Shown: positions 43,843-51,865 of the stretch, piece by piece
Position numbering within the stretch: the stretch's first letter is position 1
Layout: each line of letters opens with the position of its first letter
Translations under genes and position numbers: made by a program
The notes under the pieces: generated by a model
Database searches by the model: none
The model's input: the letters and a program-made list of their open reading frames with translations, nothing else
What the model was told of the DNA's origin: nothing
Assembly (NCBI GenBank): GCA_035278025.1
Contig: DATEJK010000154.1
Location: forward strand, 32,538-96,537
Reading direction: 5' to 3'
Source: JAICWP01 sp035278025
GTDB lineage: Bacteria > Acidobacteriota > Terriglobia > Terriglobales > Acidobacteriaceae
DNA length: 64,000 bases

Positions 43843-44901
43843 TCAGACTACGACCTCGCTGTTCTCTTCTGCCTCAAGATGCATTTTCTCGCCGCGGACC
43901 GGTAGAGTGATGCGCACCGTCGTCCCCACGCCTTCCTTGCTCTCCACCCGGATTTCGCCTCCATGGCCGCGCACGTAGGTCTGGCTGATGCTCAAGCCCA
44001 GGCCGGTTCCCTTGCCGTGCTTGGTGGTGAAGAAAGGTTCAAAGACGTGTGGCAGGATGTCCGCTGGAATGCCGCTGCCGGTATCGCAAACCCGGATTTC
44101 TACGGTCGCAGCGGCGGGCATAAACTCCGCTTCGATGATGATGGTTCCGCCCGGCGGCGTGGCTTGCGCGGCGTTTAACAGGAGGTTCATTAGAACCTGC
44201 GACAGCTGTTGCGAATCGGCGTAAATAGCGGGTAGATCCGTTATCACGTGGTTTTCCACTCGCAGCGGCCGCAGCAGCGGCTGATGCTCCAGAAAAGCCA
44301 GTAACTCGGCCACCAGGCTCGACAACTGGATGCGGCTTACCCGCAGGGGATCGGGGCGGGCATAGTTCAGCAAACCTCGGGTGGTCGTCGAGATCCGCTT
44401 CACGCTTTCAATACATTGCTCGATCTCGGCCCGCGCCTCCGGGACGGCAACTTTCAGCTCGAGTTCCAGATGGGAAAGAATGCCCAGCAAAGGGTTGTTG
44501 ATCTCGTGGGCCGCGCCCAGCGCCATTTGTGCCAGAGCGGCATTTTTTTCGTAGTCGGCCAATTGTGCCTGCAACTGCATTTTCTGCTTATTGAGCTCCC
44601 GCTCCTGGTCCAGGCGCAGCAGCAGGTCTCCCTGCGCCAGGTCCCGTTCCCGCTCTCTTTCTCCCGCCTGCTCCCGGGCAAGCTGGAGTTCGCCTTGCAG
44701 TTTCTGGGTGTTCTTCCCGTACGCGCGCCAGGCGGCAGCAAAAACAACCGCCGCAACAAGCACGACAGCGAGTATCGCCTGCATCCAAACCTGTGCGTAA
44801 TCCACGCCCCCCCCAGGCAGCAGCAGCAGAACCCCAGCCAGGACCGTTCCTGCCGCCGGGGCGGACACCCGCCTTTCCGCCTTGCGGCGTAGCTTTTTCA
44901 T
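43843..44901 (-). CDS. Membrane sensor histidine kinase
   Basis: About 352 residues: two hydrophobic stretches (AGTVLAGVLLLLPGG; WMQAILAVVLVAAVVFAAAW) with only a very short loop between them, a coiled-coil region (LQLAREQAGERERERDLAQG), and then HisKA with AHEINNPLLGILSH and the HATPase boxes LMNLLLNAAQA, DTGSGIP and GTGLGLS. With almost no periplasmic sensor domain it probably senses within the membrane or through a partner, for example quinone state or a neighbouring membrane protein (inference). The start at 44901 is chosen because the upstream extension looks non-coding; AAGAGG lies unusually close to the ATG. Confidence 0.87.
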   Translation of the reverse strand: MKKLRRKAERRVSAPAAGTVLAGVLLLLPGGGVDYAQVWMQAILAVVLVAAVVFAAAWRAYGKNTQKLQGELQLAREQAGERERERDLAQGDLLLRLDQERELNKQKMQLQAQLADYEKNAALAQMALGAAHEINNPLLGILSHLELELKVAVPEARAEIEQCIESVKRISTTTRGLLNYARPDPLRVSRIQLSSLVAELLAFLEHQPLLRPLRVENHVITDLPAIYADSQQLSQVLMNLLLNAAQATPPGGTIIIEAEFMPAAATVEIRVCDTGSGIPADILPHVFEPFFTTKHGKGTGLGLSISQTYVRGHGGEIRVESKEGVGTTVRITLPVRGEKMHLEAEENSEVVV

Positions 44902-44937
44902 CCTCTTACAACATGGATTGGTTTGACCATTCCTGCA

Positions 44938-44951
44938 GTGACTCGGGTCAC
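44938..44951. promoter_or_regulatory. CRP/FNR-family-like site, GTGA-N6-TCAC
   Basis: GTGACTCGGGTCAC has the exact core spacing of Crp-family operators. It lies 37 bases upstream of the kinase start in the divergent region between the kinase and CBS genes. A second site with the same core is at 45061. Confidence 0.4.
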
Positions 44952-45060
44952 GGCGGGGTGTGCCCAAGGTCTCCTTAGGCTCCGCGAGTGATAGCCGTAT
45001 TCATTCCTTATTCCCGTCCTGGATTCATGGCCTGTGACACGAAGGGGCTCACACCTCCAA

Positions 45061-45074
45061 GTGACTGCAATCAC
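45061..45074. promoter_or_regulatory. CRP/FNR-family-like site, GTGA-N6-TCAC
   Basis: GTGACTGCAATCAC, same core as the site at 44938 and 123 bases away. A looser pair, TGTGA (45033-45037) and TCACA (45049-45053) with 11-base spacing, lies between them. The site is about 104 bases before the CBS gene start, so one regulator could control both divergent units. Confidence 0.4.
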
Positions 45075-45177
45075 TGCGGCAAACAGCAGCCGGAGGCAAA
45101 ATGAACGATAATCATCGCCGGACAAGAGCATCTTTGCCCCGATAACCTACAGTCGGGCAGTTCTATCGGAGGCAGTT

Positions 45178-45642
45178 ATGAAAATCCGCAAAATCATGAC
45201 CAGGGCTCCCGCATACTGCACCCCCTTGTGCACCGCGGAAATGGCGGCCAATCTGATGTATCAATACGACACCGGCATTCTGCCGGTAGTGCAGGACTCG
45301 CTGGATCTAAGGCTGGTGGGAGTAGTCACCGACCGCGACCTCTGCCGGAGCGTGATTGCCGCGCGCCGCGACCCGGCGCACACCGCCGTCAACGAGTGCA
45401 TGAGCCGCAATCCCATCAGCGCCAGCCCGGAAGACGAGGTTAAACAGGCCGCTGAACTCATGGCCGAGCATCAACTCCGCCGCCTCCCCGTGCTGGATGA
45501 ACACGGCCACCTCGTGGGCATGCTGTCCCTGGCGGATATGGTCGAGCAGGATGCGGTCGGCATGGAGTTGCTGGCGCACACCCTGAAGAGCATCTGCGTG
45601 CCTTCCCGGTTGGCGGCGGACAAGCGCACGCGGGCAGCGTAG
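45178..45642 (+). CDS. Two-CBS-domain protein
   Basis: A protein of 154 residues consisting almost only of a Bateman module: first CBS from KIRKIMTRAPAYCTPLCTAE with GVVTDRDLCRSVIA, second with VNECMSRNPISASPEDEVKQ and HLVGMLSLADMVEQ. Bateman modules bind adenine nucleotides or similar ligands and switch partner proteins. GGAGG lies 7 bases before ATG 45178. It is divergent from the kinase and regulator operon and shares the regulatory region with two Crp-like sites, so it may report energy state to the redox module (inference). Confidence 0.87.
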   Translation: MKIRKIMTRAPAYCTPLCTAEMAANLMYQYDTGILPVVQDSLDLRLVGVVTDRDLCRSVIAARRDPAHTAVNECMSRNPISASPEDEVKQAAELMAEHQLRRLPVLDEHGHLVGMLSLADMVEQDAVGMELLAHTLKSICVPSRLAADKRTRAA

Positions 45643-45955
45643 CGTTCAACCACAAACCTCACCGATCAGCGGGCAGTCAGAAGAAAGTATTTTCCTCAAA
45701 CGACAGCATTATCTCCCTTGCCGCATTCCGCCAGGCCTGCCAACCTGCCCGGTAACCGGCGCCTGGCGGGGGACTTTACGGTCCAGGTCGTCAAACGGGA
45801 ACACATCGTGGAACGATAGAAAAGCACACGCCGAGGACTTGCAAGCAGCCGGTCTGGATGTGGTATAGATATAAATACTACTTCTCCTGCTGAGGCAGCG
45901 GGCCCAGGGCCGCATTGGCCTGTATGAGAGGCTGTCCTCAGCCATTGTGGGTGCC
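45643..45955. other. Intergenic region before the ABC exporter operon
   Basis: No gene seen. It contains a G+C-rich dyad near 45745-45770 (CCGGTAACCGG and CGCCTGGCG) and a possible promoter at 45839-45869 for the ABC operon. Confidence 0.4.
45839..45869 (+). promoter_or_regulatory. Possible promoter of the ABC exporter operon
   Basis: TTGCAA at 45839-45844 and TATAGA at 45864-45869 with 19-base spacing. TATAAA at 45870 is an alternative -10. About 85 bases separate it from the ATPase start. Confidence 0.3.
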
Positions 45956-46906
45956 ATGCTGGAAGTGGAACACTTGACCCGCCGCTACGGACCGCTTACG
46001 GCCGTGGACGACATCAGCTTTCAAACCCGCTCCGGGGAGATCCTGGGATTTCTCGGCCCTAACGGCGCCGGCAAAACCACCACCATGCGCATGATCACCG
46101 GATATCTGCCGCCCACTGGGGGAGAGGTGCGCATCGAGGGCGTCGGGCTGCGCCGTGATCCCCTGGCCGCCAAGCGCAAGATCGGCTATTTGCCGGAATT
46201 GCCCCCGCTCTATCCCGAGTTGACGGTGCGCGACTATCTTGGATTTGTGGCCCGGCTGCGGCAAGTTCCGGCCCGGGAACGTAAGCCGGCGGTAGAACGG
46301 GCTCTTGATCGCTGCGCTCTGAGCGACGTCGGGGGCCGGGTGATTGGGCGGCTCTCCAAGGGCTACCGGCAGCGGGTGGGAATCGCACAAGCCATTCTGC
46401 ACAATCCGCGCCTGCTCATTTTTGACGAACCTACCGCCGGGCTGGACCCGCGCCAGATTCTGGAAACTCGGCAACTCATCCGCGGCCTGGCCGGCGACCA
46501 TACCGTAATTCTGAGCACGCACATTCTTTCCGAAGCGGCCAATACCTGCCAGCGCGTCATCATCATCAATCGCGGCAAGCTGGTGGCGGTGGATTCGCCG
46601 GAGAACCTGAACCGCCGAGTTAAGCAGACCGATACGCTGCTGATTGAACTCCGCGGCGCGGGCGCTGCCGCCCAGGCGGCCATCGCGCAAGTTCCCGGTG
46701 TGGGCAAGGCCGAAGTAATCGGCGAGCAGGACGGCATCGCCAGGCTGCGCGTGGAGAGCAACGACCTCGCCACCCGCGAAGCCATTGCCCGCACCCTGGT
46801 GGAGGGCGGTTACGGCTTGCTCGAACTCAGGCAAGTTGAATTGACCCTGGAAGAGATTTTCCTGTCGCTGACCGGCAACGCTCTGCCCGCTGCCGCCAGT
46901 GTGTGA
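45956..46906 (+). CDS. ABC transporter ATPase subunit (GldA-like)
   Basis: A protein of 316 residues with Walker A GPNGAGKTT, signature LSKGYRQRV, Walker B LLIFDEPTAGLD and the switch His in STHIL, plus a C-terminal domain of the ABC-2/Gld type. It energises the permease encoded 6 bases downstream. The four-gene order ATPase, permease, GldG-like, DUF4340 resembles gliding-associated Gld exporters that occur widely in non-gliding bacteria. ATG 45956 starts the conserved MLEVEHLTRRYG; a GTG at 45947 adds three residues. Confidence 0.9.
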   Translation: MLEVEHLTRRYGPLTAVDDISFQTRSGEILGFLGPNGAGKTTTMRMITGYLPPTGGEVRIEGVGLRRDPLAAKRKIGYLPELPPLYPELTVRDYLGFVARLRQVPARERKPAVERALDRCALSDVGGRVIGRLSKGYRQRVGIAQAILHNPRLLIFDEPTAGLDPRQILETRQLIRGLAGDHTVILSTHILSEAANTCQRVIIINRGKLVAVDSPENLNRRVKQTDTLLIELRGAGAAAQAAIAQVPGVGKAEVIGEQDGIARLRVESNDLATREAIARTLVEGGYGLLELRQVELTLEEIFLSLTGNALPAAASV

Positions 46907-46912
46907 GGCTTT

Positions 46913-47671
46913 ATGTCTGCAATGTGGGCCATTATCCGCAAGGAATGGAAGTCGTACTTCGTGACCCCGGCCGCTTACGTGGTGCTGGCGCTTTTTGCTG
47001 TGATCGCCGGGTTTTTCTTCTACAGCATGCTGGCCATGTTCGTGATGCAGAGCCTGGGCGGCGGCGGAATGTTCGGACGCGGCGGCTTGGACGCGCAAAC
47101 CATGCTCCTGCAGCCCTTCTTCTTTGACGTCGCCATCCTGCTCCTGTTCCTGCTTCCCATGGTGACCATGCGTTCTTACGCCGAGGAAGCGCGCAACGGA
47201 ACCCTGGAGCTGCTGAAGACGGCGCCGGTGCGTCGCCTGGAAGTGGTGCTGGGAAAATTCCTGGCCGCTTTCGGCCTCCTGTTGTTGCTGCTGGTTATCA
47301 CCGGCCTGTACGTAGGCCTGGTGGCGCACTACTCCAAGCTGGGCTTCCAGCCGGTGAGCGCCGGCTTCCTGGGCCTGGCCATGCTGGGAGGGGCATTTCT
47401 GGCCTTGGGCCTGTTCATCTCCAGCCTGACGCGCAACCAGATTGTCGCCGCAGTCGGCACCTTCAGCCTCTTTCTGCTGCTGTGGGTGGCGGACTGGGTC
47501 ACCTCCTATGGCAGCGGCCATGTTGCCGCGCTGTTCTCATATCTATCCATCACCTCGCATTTCCGCAACTTCGCCCAGGGAGTGCTGGATACCAAGGACA
47601 TTGTTTATTACCTGAGCCTGATCGTCGGCGGCCTGTTCTTGACGGCGCGCCGCATGGAACTGGCGGAGTAG
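46913..47671 (+). CDS. ABC-2 type permease (GldF-like)
   Basis: A protein of 252 residues with six predicted membrane helices and the ABC-2 pattern: AIIRKEWKSYFVTPAAYVVL at the N-terminus, MRSYAEEARNGTLELLKTAP between helices 2 and 3, and GLFLTARRMELAE at the end. It forms the membrane channel for the ATPase encoded just upstream. The exported substrate is unknown. Confidence 0.88.
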   Translation: MSAMWAIIRKEWKSYFVTPAAYVVLALFAVIAGFFFYSMLAMFVMQSLGGGGMFGRGGLDAQTMLLQPFFFDVAILLLFLLPMVTMRSYAEEARNGTLELLKTAPVRRLEVVLGKFLAAFGLLLLLLVITGLYVGLVAHYSKLGFQPVSAGFLGLAMLGGAFLALGLFISSLTRNQIVAAVGTFSLFLLLWVADWVTSYGSGHVAALFSYLSITSHFRNFAQGVLDTKDIVYYLSLIVGGLFLTARRMELAE

Positions 47672-47691
47672 AGGCTGCGAGGGAGAAGTTC

Positions 47692-49092
47692 ATGGCTGAA
47701 GAAAAAAACAATTCCGCGGCGGAAACCAAGCCCGCCGTTCGCTCCGGCTTTCGGCGCTGGGCGGACCGCGGCCCCCTGCTGCTCTATTCCCTGGTGGTCA
47801 TTGCCATCCTGGTGGCGGCGAACTACATCGCCCGCGACCACAGCCGCAGCTGGGATCTGACTCTGAACCGGATCCACAGCCTCAGCCCAGAATCAGTGAA
47901 GGTGGTACGGGAACTCAAGACGCCTCTGCACCTGATTTATTTCGATCATGCCGAGGGTTTCGGGCACGCCCGCGAATTCCTGAGTAAATATCAGCGGCAG
48001 TCGAATGAAGTGGACGTGCAGTACATAGAGCCCGACCGCCATCCCGATAAAGCGCGGCAATACGGCATTCAGAGTTACGCCACGCTGGTAGTGCAAGCCC
48101 AGGGCCGCAAACAACTGGTCAACAGCCTGAACGAGGAAGACGTCACCAACGCCCTGGTGCGGGTGCTGAAGGGCGGGCGCAAGGTGGTGTACTTCGCCCA
48201 GGGCGAAGGCGAACACGATCCCGACGATCCGGGCCGCCACGGCTGCAGCCAGGCGAAAAAGGCGCTGGAAGACGACAACTTCACTGTAAAAACGCTGGTC
48301 CTGGCGCAGTCGCCCAAAGTGCCTGCGGACGCCGCCGCGCTGGTGATCGCTGGTCCTACCCACGAACTGGTGGACCCGGAAGTGGACGCCATCTCCAGCT
48401 ACTTATCCCAAGGCGGGAGAGTGCTCTTTCTGCTGGGGCCGGAAGCCAAGGGCCCGCTGGTGGACTACATCCAGACCAAGCTAAACGTAAAGCTCACGTC
48501 CGATATCGTGGTGGACACCAGCGGCGTCGGCCGCCTCTTCGGAGCCAGCCAACTGATGCCCATCGTTGCCAGCTACGACGAGCACCCCATCACCAAGGAG
48601 ATGAACCGCGTCGCCACGCTGTTTCCCTACGCGCGCACGGTGGAGCCGGGCGATGAAAAAGATTCCAAGGCCAGCGTGAGCCCGCTGCTGGAGACTTCGC
48701 CCGCCAGCTTTGCCGCCACCAATTTCAGCCTGCAGCAGGTGAGCCTGGACCCGAAGACGGCGCGGCACGGACCGCTGACCCTAGGGGTGGCCGGGACGCT
48801 GCCGGGAACAAAAGCCGGTGATGAAGGGCGCTTTGCCGTGTTTGGCAGCGCCGACTTCATCATTAATCCCATTGTCGGCTTCAACGGCAACCAGGATCTG
48901 TTTCTGAATTCCATCAACTGGCTGGCCTCGCAGGAAGCTTTCATCAGCATCCGGCCGAAGCCGCCCAACAACATGCCAATAAATCTCTCGGAGACGCAGA
49001 TGCGTGCCGTCTTCTGGTCGGCTCTGGTGGGTCTGCCGTTGCTCATCGTGCTGAGCGGAATGGGCGTGTGGTGGAAGCGCCGGCGGGCGTAG
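47692..49092 (+). CDS. GldG-like ABC transporter auxiliary protein
   Basis: A protein of 466 residues: N-terminal membrane helix (LLLYSLVVIAILVAANYI), a periplasmic domain of the ABC_transp_aux/GldG type (LTLNRIHSLSPESVKVVREL, VVYFAQGEGEHDPDDPG, ISSYLSQGGRVLFLLGPEAK), and a C-terminal helix (FWSALVGLPLLIVLSGMGVW) with a basic end. It probably works with the permease on the periplasmic side. ATG 47692 follows GGGAGAAG. The frame is open upstream but overlaps the permease gene. Confidence 0.87.
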   Translation: MAEEKNNSAAETKPAVRSGFRRWADRGPLLLYSLVVIAILVAANYIARDHSRSWDLTLNRIHSLSPESVKVVRELKTPLHLIYFDHAEGFGHAREFLSKYQRQSNEVDVQYIEPDRHPDKARQYGIQSYATLVVQAQGRKQLVNSLNEEDVTNALVRVLKGGRKVVYFAQGEGEHDPDDPGRHGCSQAKKALEDDNFTVKTLVLAQSPKVPADAAALVIAGPTHELVDPEVDAISSYLSQGGRVLFLLGPEAKGPLVDYIQTKLNVKLTSDIVVDTSGVGRLFGASQLMPIVASYDEHPITKEMNRVATLFPYARTVEPGDEKDSKASVSPLLETSPASFAATNFSLQQVSLDPKTARHGPLTLGVAGTLPGTKAGDEGRFAVFGSADFIINPIVGFNGNQDLFLNSINWLASQEAFISIRPKPPNNMPINLSETQMRAVFWSALVGLPLLIVLSGMGVWWKRRRA

Positions 49093-49102
49093 GGGCGGAA
49101 GC

Positions 49103-50038
49103 ATGAAGGGCTTGATTCGTCTGGCGATAGCGGTGGTGGTGCTGGCAGGCTTGGGCGGGCTCTATCTTTGGTTGGGGAAGCAAAACAAACCGGCCGAAGC
49201 GGCCACGCCGGCGCTCGCAACTTTCGATTCCGCTTCGGTACAGCAGATTTCCATCCAGGATGGCTCCAACCCGCCGGTCACGCTCTCTAAACAAGCCGGC
49301 AACTGGCGACTGCTTCAGCCCTATTCCTACGCTGCTGATAATAGCGAGGTCGGCACGCTCTTGAGCACTCTTTCCGGTATTCATCCTTCGGAACAGCTCG
49401 GCCCGCAGAAGGACCTGGGTATTTTTGGCTTGGACAAGCCCAGCACCGTGCAGTTGCAGCTTGCCCAAGGCAAAAAACTGCAATTTGAGTTCGGCTCCGA
49501 TGTGCCCGCGGGCGGCGGTGTTTACCTGCGCACCGGCGATTCCCCGGGAGTGGTGACCGTCCCTGCCTACATTAAAACGGATGCGATCAAGTCCGCCTTC
49601 GACCTGCAGGACCGCACCGTTTTGCGCTTTTCCTCTGACAATTTGACCGGCCTCACCTTCCAGGACAAAGGCAAGAAGGCCAGCTTCGAGCGAAAAGATG
49701 GCAAGTGGCCGGAGGCGAAGCAGACCGACATTCAGAATCTGGTTGACACCTTGCAAGGCGCGCGCATGGATGCGATCACCGATGTCCAGGGCAAAGACGC
49801 AGCCAAGTACGGCCTGGCGCGACCGGCCACGTTGCTCACTCTGAACTGGAAGGGCGGCCAGGGCCGCCTGGAAATCGGCGCAAAGAAGGGAACTGATTAC
49901 TACGCGCGCTCTTCCGATGGCCCCGCTATCTTCACTCTGGCTGAATATATCGTTACAGATATGCAGGCGCTGCTGAAGCCGCCGGCCAGGAACAAAGCCA
50001 AGAACGCCTCCGACAGAACATCCGCAAAGAAACCGTAA
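49103..50038 (+). CDS. DUF4340 protein of the Gld-type export operon
   Basis: A protein of 311 residues: membrane anchor (LIRLAIAVVVLAGLGGLYLW), then a periplasmic region with the DUF4340 pattern (PPVTLSKQAGNWRLLQPYSY, LGIFGLDKPSTVQLQL, ARSSDGPAIFTLAEYI) and a lysine-rich tail. DUF4340 proteins commonly follow GldG genes; no biochemical role is known. It starts 10 bases after the GldG-like stop and ends the operon. Confidence 0.83.
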   Translation: MKGLIRLAIAVVVLAGLGGLYLWLGKQNKPAEAATPALATFDSASVQQISIQDGSNPPVTLSKQAGNWRLLQPYSYAADNSEVGTLLSTLSGIHPSEQLGPQKDLGIFGLDKPSTVQLQLAQGKKLQFEFGSDVPAGGGVYLRTGDSPGVVTVPAYIKTDAIKSAFDLQDRTVLRFSSDNLTGLTFQDKGKKASFERKDGKWPEAKQTDIQNLVDTLQGARMDAITDVQGKDAAKYGLARPATLLTLNWKGGQGRLEIGAKKGTDYYARSSDGPAIFTLAEYIVTDMQALLKPPARNKAKNASDRTSAKKP

Positions 50039-50123
50039 ATGGTGGCCTGTGGTGGTGGTAGACGGGTTGAAGTTGCCTGCCGCGCGCGCCTACAATTCAA
50101 GATAAGACATCCAGGAGGACGTC

Positions 50124-50297
50124 ATGCCCGTTTATGAATTCCAATGTCAGGCTTGCCAAAAGACGTTTTCCAAAATATTGACCATCGCCGACCACGAAAA
50201 GACCGAGAAGATTGCGTGTCCTCATTGTGGCAGCAACCGTGTGGAGCAACGCTGGGCTGACTTCTACGCCATTACTTCGAAAAAGAGCGCTGCCTGA
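50124..50297 (+). CDS. FmdB-family zinc-ribbon protein
   Basis: A small protein of 57 residues: MPVYEFQCQACQKTFSKIL, then IACPHCGSNRVEQRWADFYA. The CxxC...CxxC arrangement is the FmdB/CxxC_CxxC_SSSS zinc ribbon. Members are named after a regulator near formamidase genes, and an acetamidase/formamidase-family gene lies 520 bases downstream; the role is unproven. AGGAGG stands five bases before ATG 50124. Confidence 0.85.
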   Translation: MPVYEFQCQACQKTFSKILTIADHEKTEKIACPHCGSNRVEQRWADFYAITSKKSAA

Positions 50298-50403
50298 AGC
50301 GCTCGCAACTGCACCGCGTTGAGGCATTGACCGCTCGCCTTAGGCGGTCTAACGTGGTTTATTCCCGTAAACAAGGGCCATTACGGCTCGCAAGGAGGTA
50401 CCC

Positions 50404-50595
50404 ATGAGTCGCCGTTCAACCTCCGACCCAACTCCCATTAAAAGCGAAGTGCGAACTACGGAAATCGATGAGCGAATCCGCCGCCGCGCCTACGATTTGT
50501 ATGAACAACGCGGCCGGCTCGACGGACATGATATGGATGACTGGCTGCAAGCCGAAGCGGAAATGAGCGGCAAGTCCAAGACCGCTGCGGCTTAA
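50404..50595 (+). CDS. DUF2934 protein
   Basis: A protein of 63 residues with the DUF2934 core RIRRRAYDLYEQRGRLDGHD followed by MDDWLQAEAEM. The family is small, cytoplasmic, and frequent in Acidobacteriota and some Proteobacteria, with unknown role. AAGGAGG lies just upstream of ATG 50404. Confidence 0.88.
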   Translation: MSRRSTSDPTPIKSEVRTTEIDERIRRRAYDLYEQRGRLDGHDMDDWLQAEAEMSGKSKTAAA

Positions 50596-50817
50596 GCGCA
50601 ATGCCAGGCCAGTGATCAGGCCTGCCGGGCGCTTCCCAAGGTAAGTGCGCGCGGCCTACGGGATTCTGTGCGCGCCGTTCCACCGAGCGAACAACAACCA
50701 ACGCCATCAGGGCCGACTCACCGCGGGTTGACCTTTTGCTCCCCTTTACCAGTGTCGTACGGGTCGAGGTATATACTGGCGCGCCGGCCGGTTTCGCGCC
50801 GGCCTCAAGGAGAAAAG

Positions 50818-51846
50818 GTGCGCACAGTTTTTTGGGTTTTCCTGCTATCTTGCCACGCGCTTGCGACAGGCGCGGCGGGCCAGGTTGCTCCCGGACCGCG
50901 GCAGTACGTCTTGAAGGCCACCCCCCAGACGGTAGCCTGGGGTTATTACGATGCCGCCGCTCCTCCTGTGCTGCGCATTCATTCCGGCGACACGGTGAAG
51001 TTTGAGACTCTGATCACCAACAGCCCCACTGGTCTGGAAAAGGCCGGTCTTCCGCCCGGACAGGTGCAGCAAAGTCTGCGTGAAATATACAAGGAGGTCA
51101 CGAACAAGGGTCCGGGCGGTCACATTCTTGATGGTCCGGTGTATGTGGAAGACGCCGAACCCGGCGACACCCTGGAAGTGCGCATCCAGAAAATTGAGTT
51201 GGCTATTCCCTACGCCTACAACGCCTTCGCCCCTGTGCGCGGCTTTTTGCCGGAAGATTTCCCTTACCGGCGAATAAAAATCATCCCGCTTGATCGTGAG
51301 CGCATGGTAGCCAGGTTCGCGCCCGGCATTGAGATTCCCCTGCATCCTTTTTTTGGCAGCATGGGAGTGGCCCCTCCGCCAGACTACGGGCGGGTTGATA
51401 GCGCTCCGCCTGGCATTCATGCCGGCAACATGGACAACAAGGAATTGGTGGCGGGCAGCACCTTGTACCTGCCGGTGTGGGCGCCGGGCGCGCTCTTTGA
51501 AATCGGCGACGGGCACGCCGGTCAGGGCAACGGCGAGGTGGACATCACCGCCATGGAAACTTCTCTCGCCGGCACCCTCCAGTTCATACTTCACAAAGGC
51601 ACAAACCAGAAGTATCCCCGTGCCGAAACTCCCACCCACTACATCAGCATGGGTTTTGACCATGGCCTGGATCAGGCCACCCGGATCGCGGTTCGCCAGA
51701 TGATTGATTTCCTGGTCAGCGAAAAACATATGACCCGCGATGATGCCTACATGCTCACCAGCGTTGCCGGTGACGTGGACATCACCGAACTCGTGGACGG
51801 CAGCCTGGGTGTTCACGTCCTGCTGCCAAAATCCATTTTTAAATAA
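50818..51846 (+). CDS. Exported acetamidase/formamidase-family protein
   Basis: A protein of 342 residues with signal peptide (TVFWVFLLSCHALATGAAGQ) and the FmdA/AmdA fold pattern: PPVLRIHSGDTVKFET, GPVYVEDAEPGDTLEVRIQK, GIHAGNMDNKELVAGSTLYL, GDGHAGQGNGEVDITAMETS, THYISMGFDHGLDQA. Characterised members hydrolyse formamide or acetamide in the cytoplasm; an exported version points to a periplasmic amide substrate (inference). GTG 50818 has AAGGAG five bases upstream and begins the signal peptide; the longer open frame is not used. The AidB-like gene follows after 19 bases. Confidence 0.85.
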   Translation: MRTVFWVFLLSCHALATGAAGQVAPGPRQYVLKATPQTVAWGYYDAAAPPVLRIHSGDTVKFETLITNSPTGLEKAGLPPGQVQQSLREIYKEVTNKGPGGHILDGPVYVEDAEPGDTLEVRIQKIELAIPYAYNAFAPVRGFLPEDFPYRRIKIIPLDRERMVARFAPGIEIPLHPFFGSMGVAPPPDYGRVDSAPPGIHAGNMDNKELVAGSTLYLPVWAPGALFEIGDGHAGQGNGEVDITAMETSLAGTLQFILHKGTNQKYPRAETPTHYISMGFDHGLDQATRIAVRQMIDFLVSEKHMTRDDAYMLTSVAGDVDITELVDGSLGVHVLLPKSIFK

Positions 51847-51865
51847 ACTGAAGGCGGGGTGCGCG

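Noticed and set aside
45938..47521. Minus-strand open frame of 527 residues opposite the ABC ATPase and permease
   Set aside because: His/Gln/Gly-rich low-complexity translation with no signal or motif; the plus strand encodes unmistakable ABC motifs.
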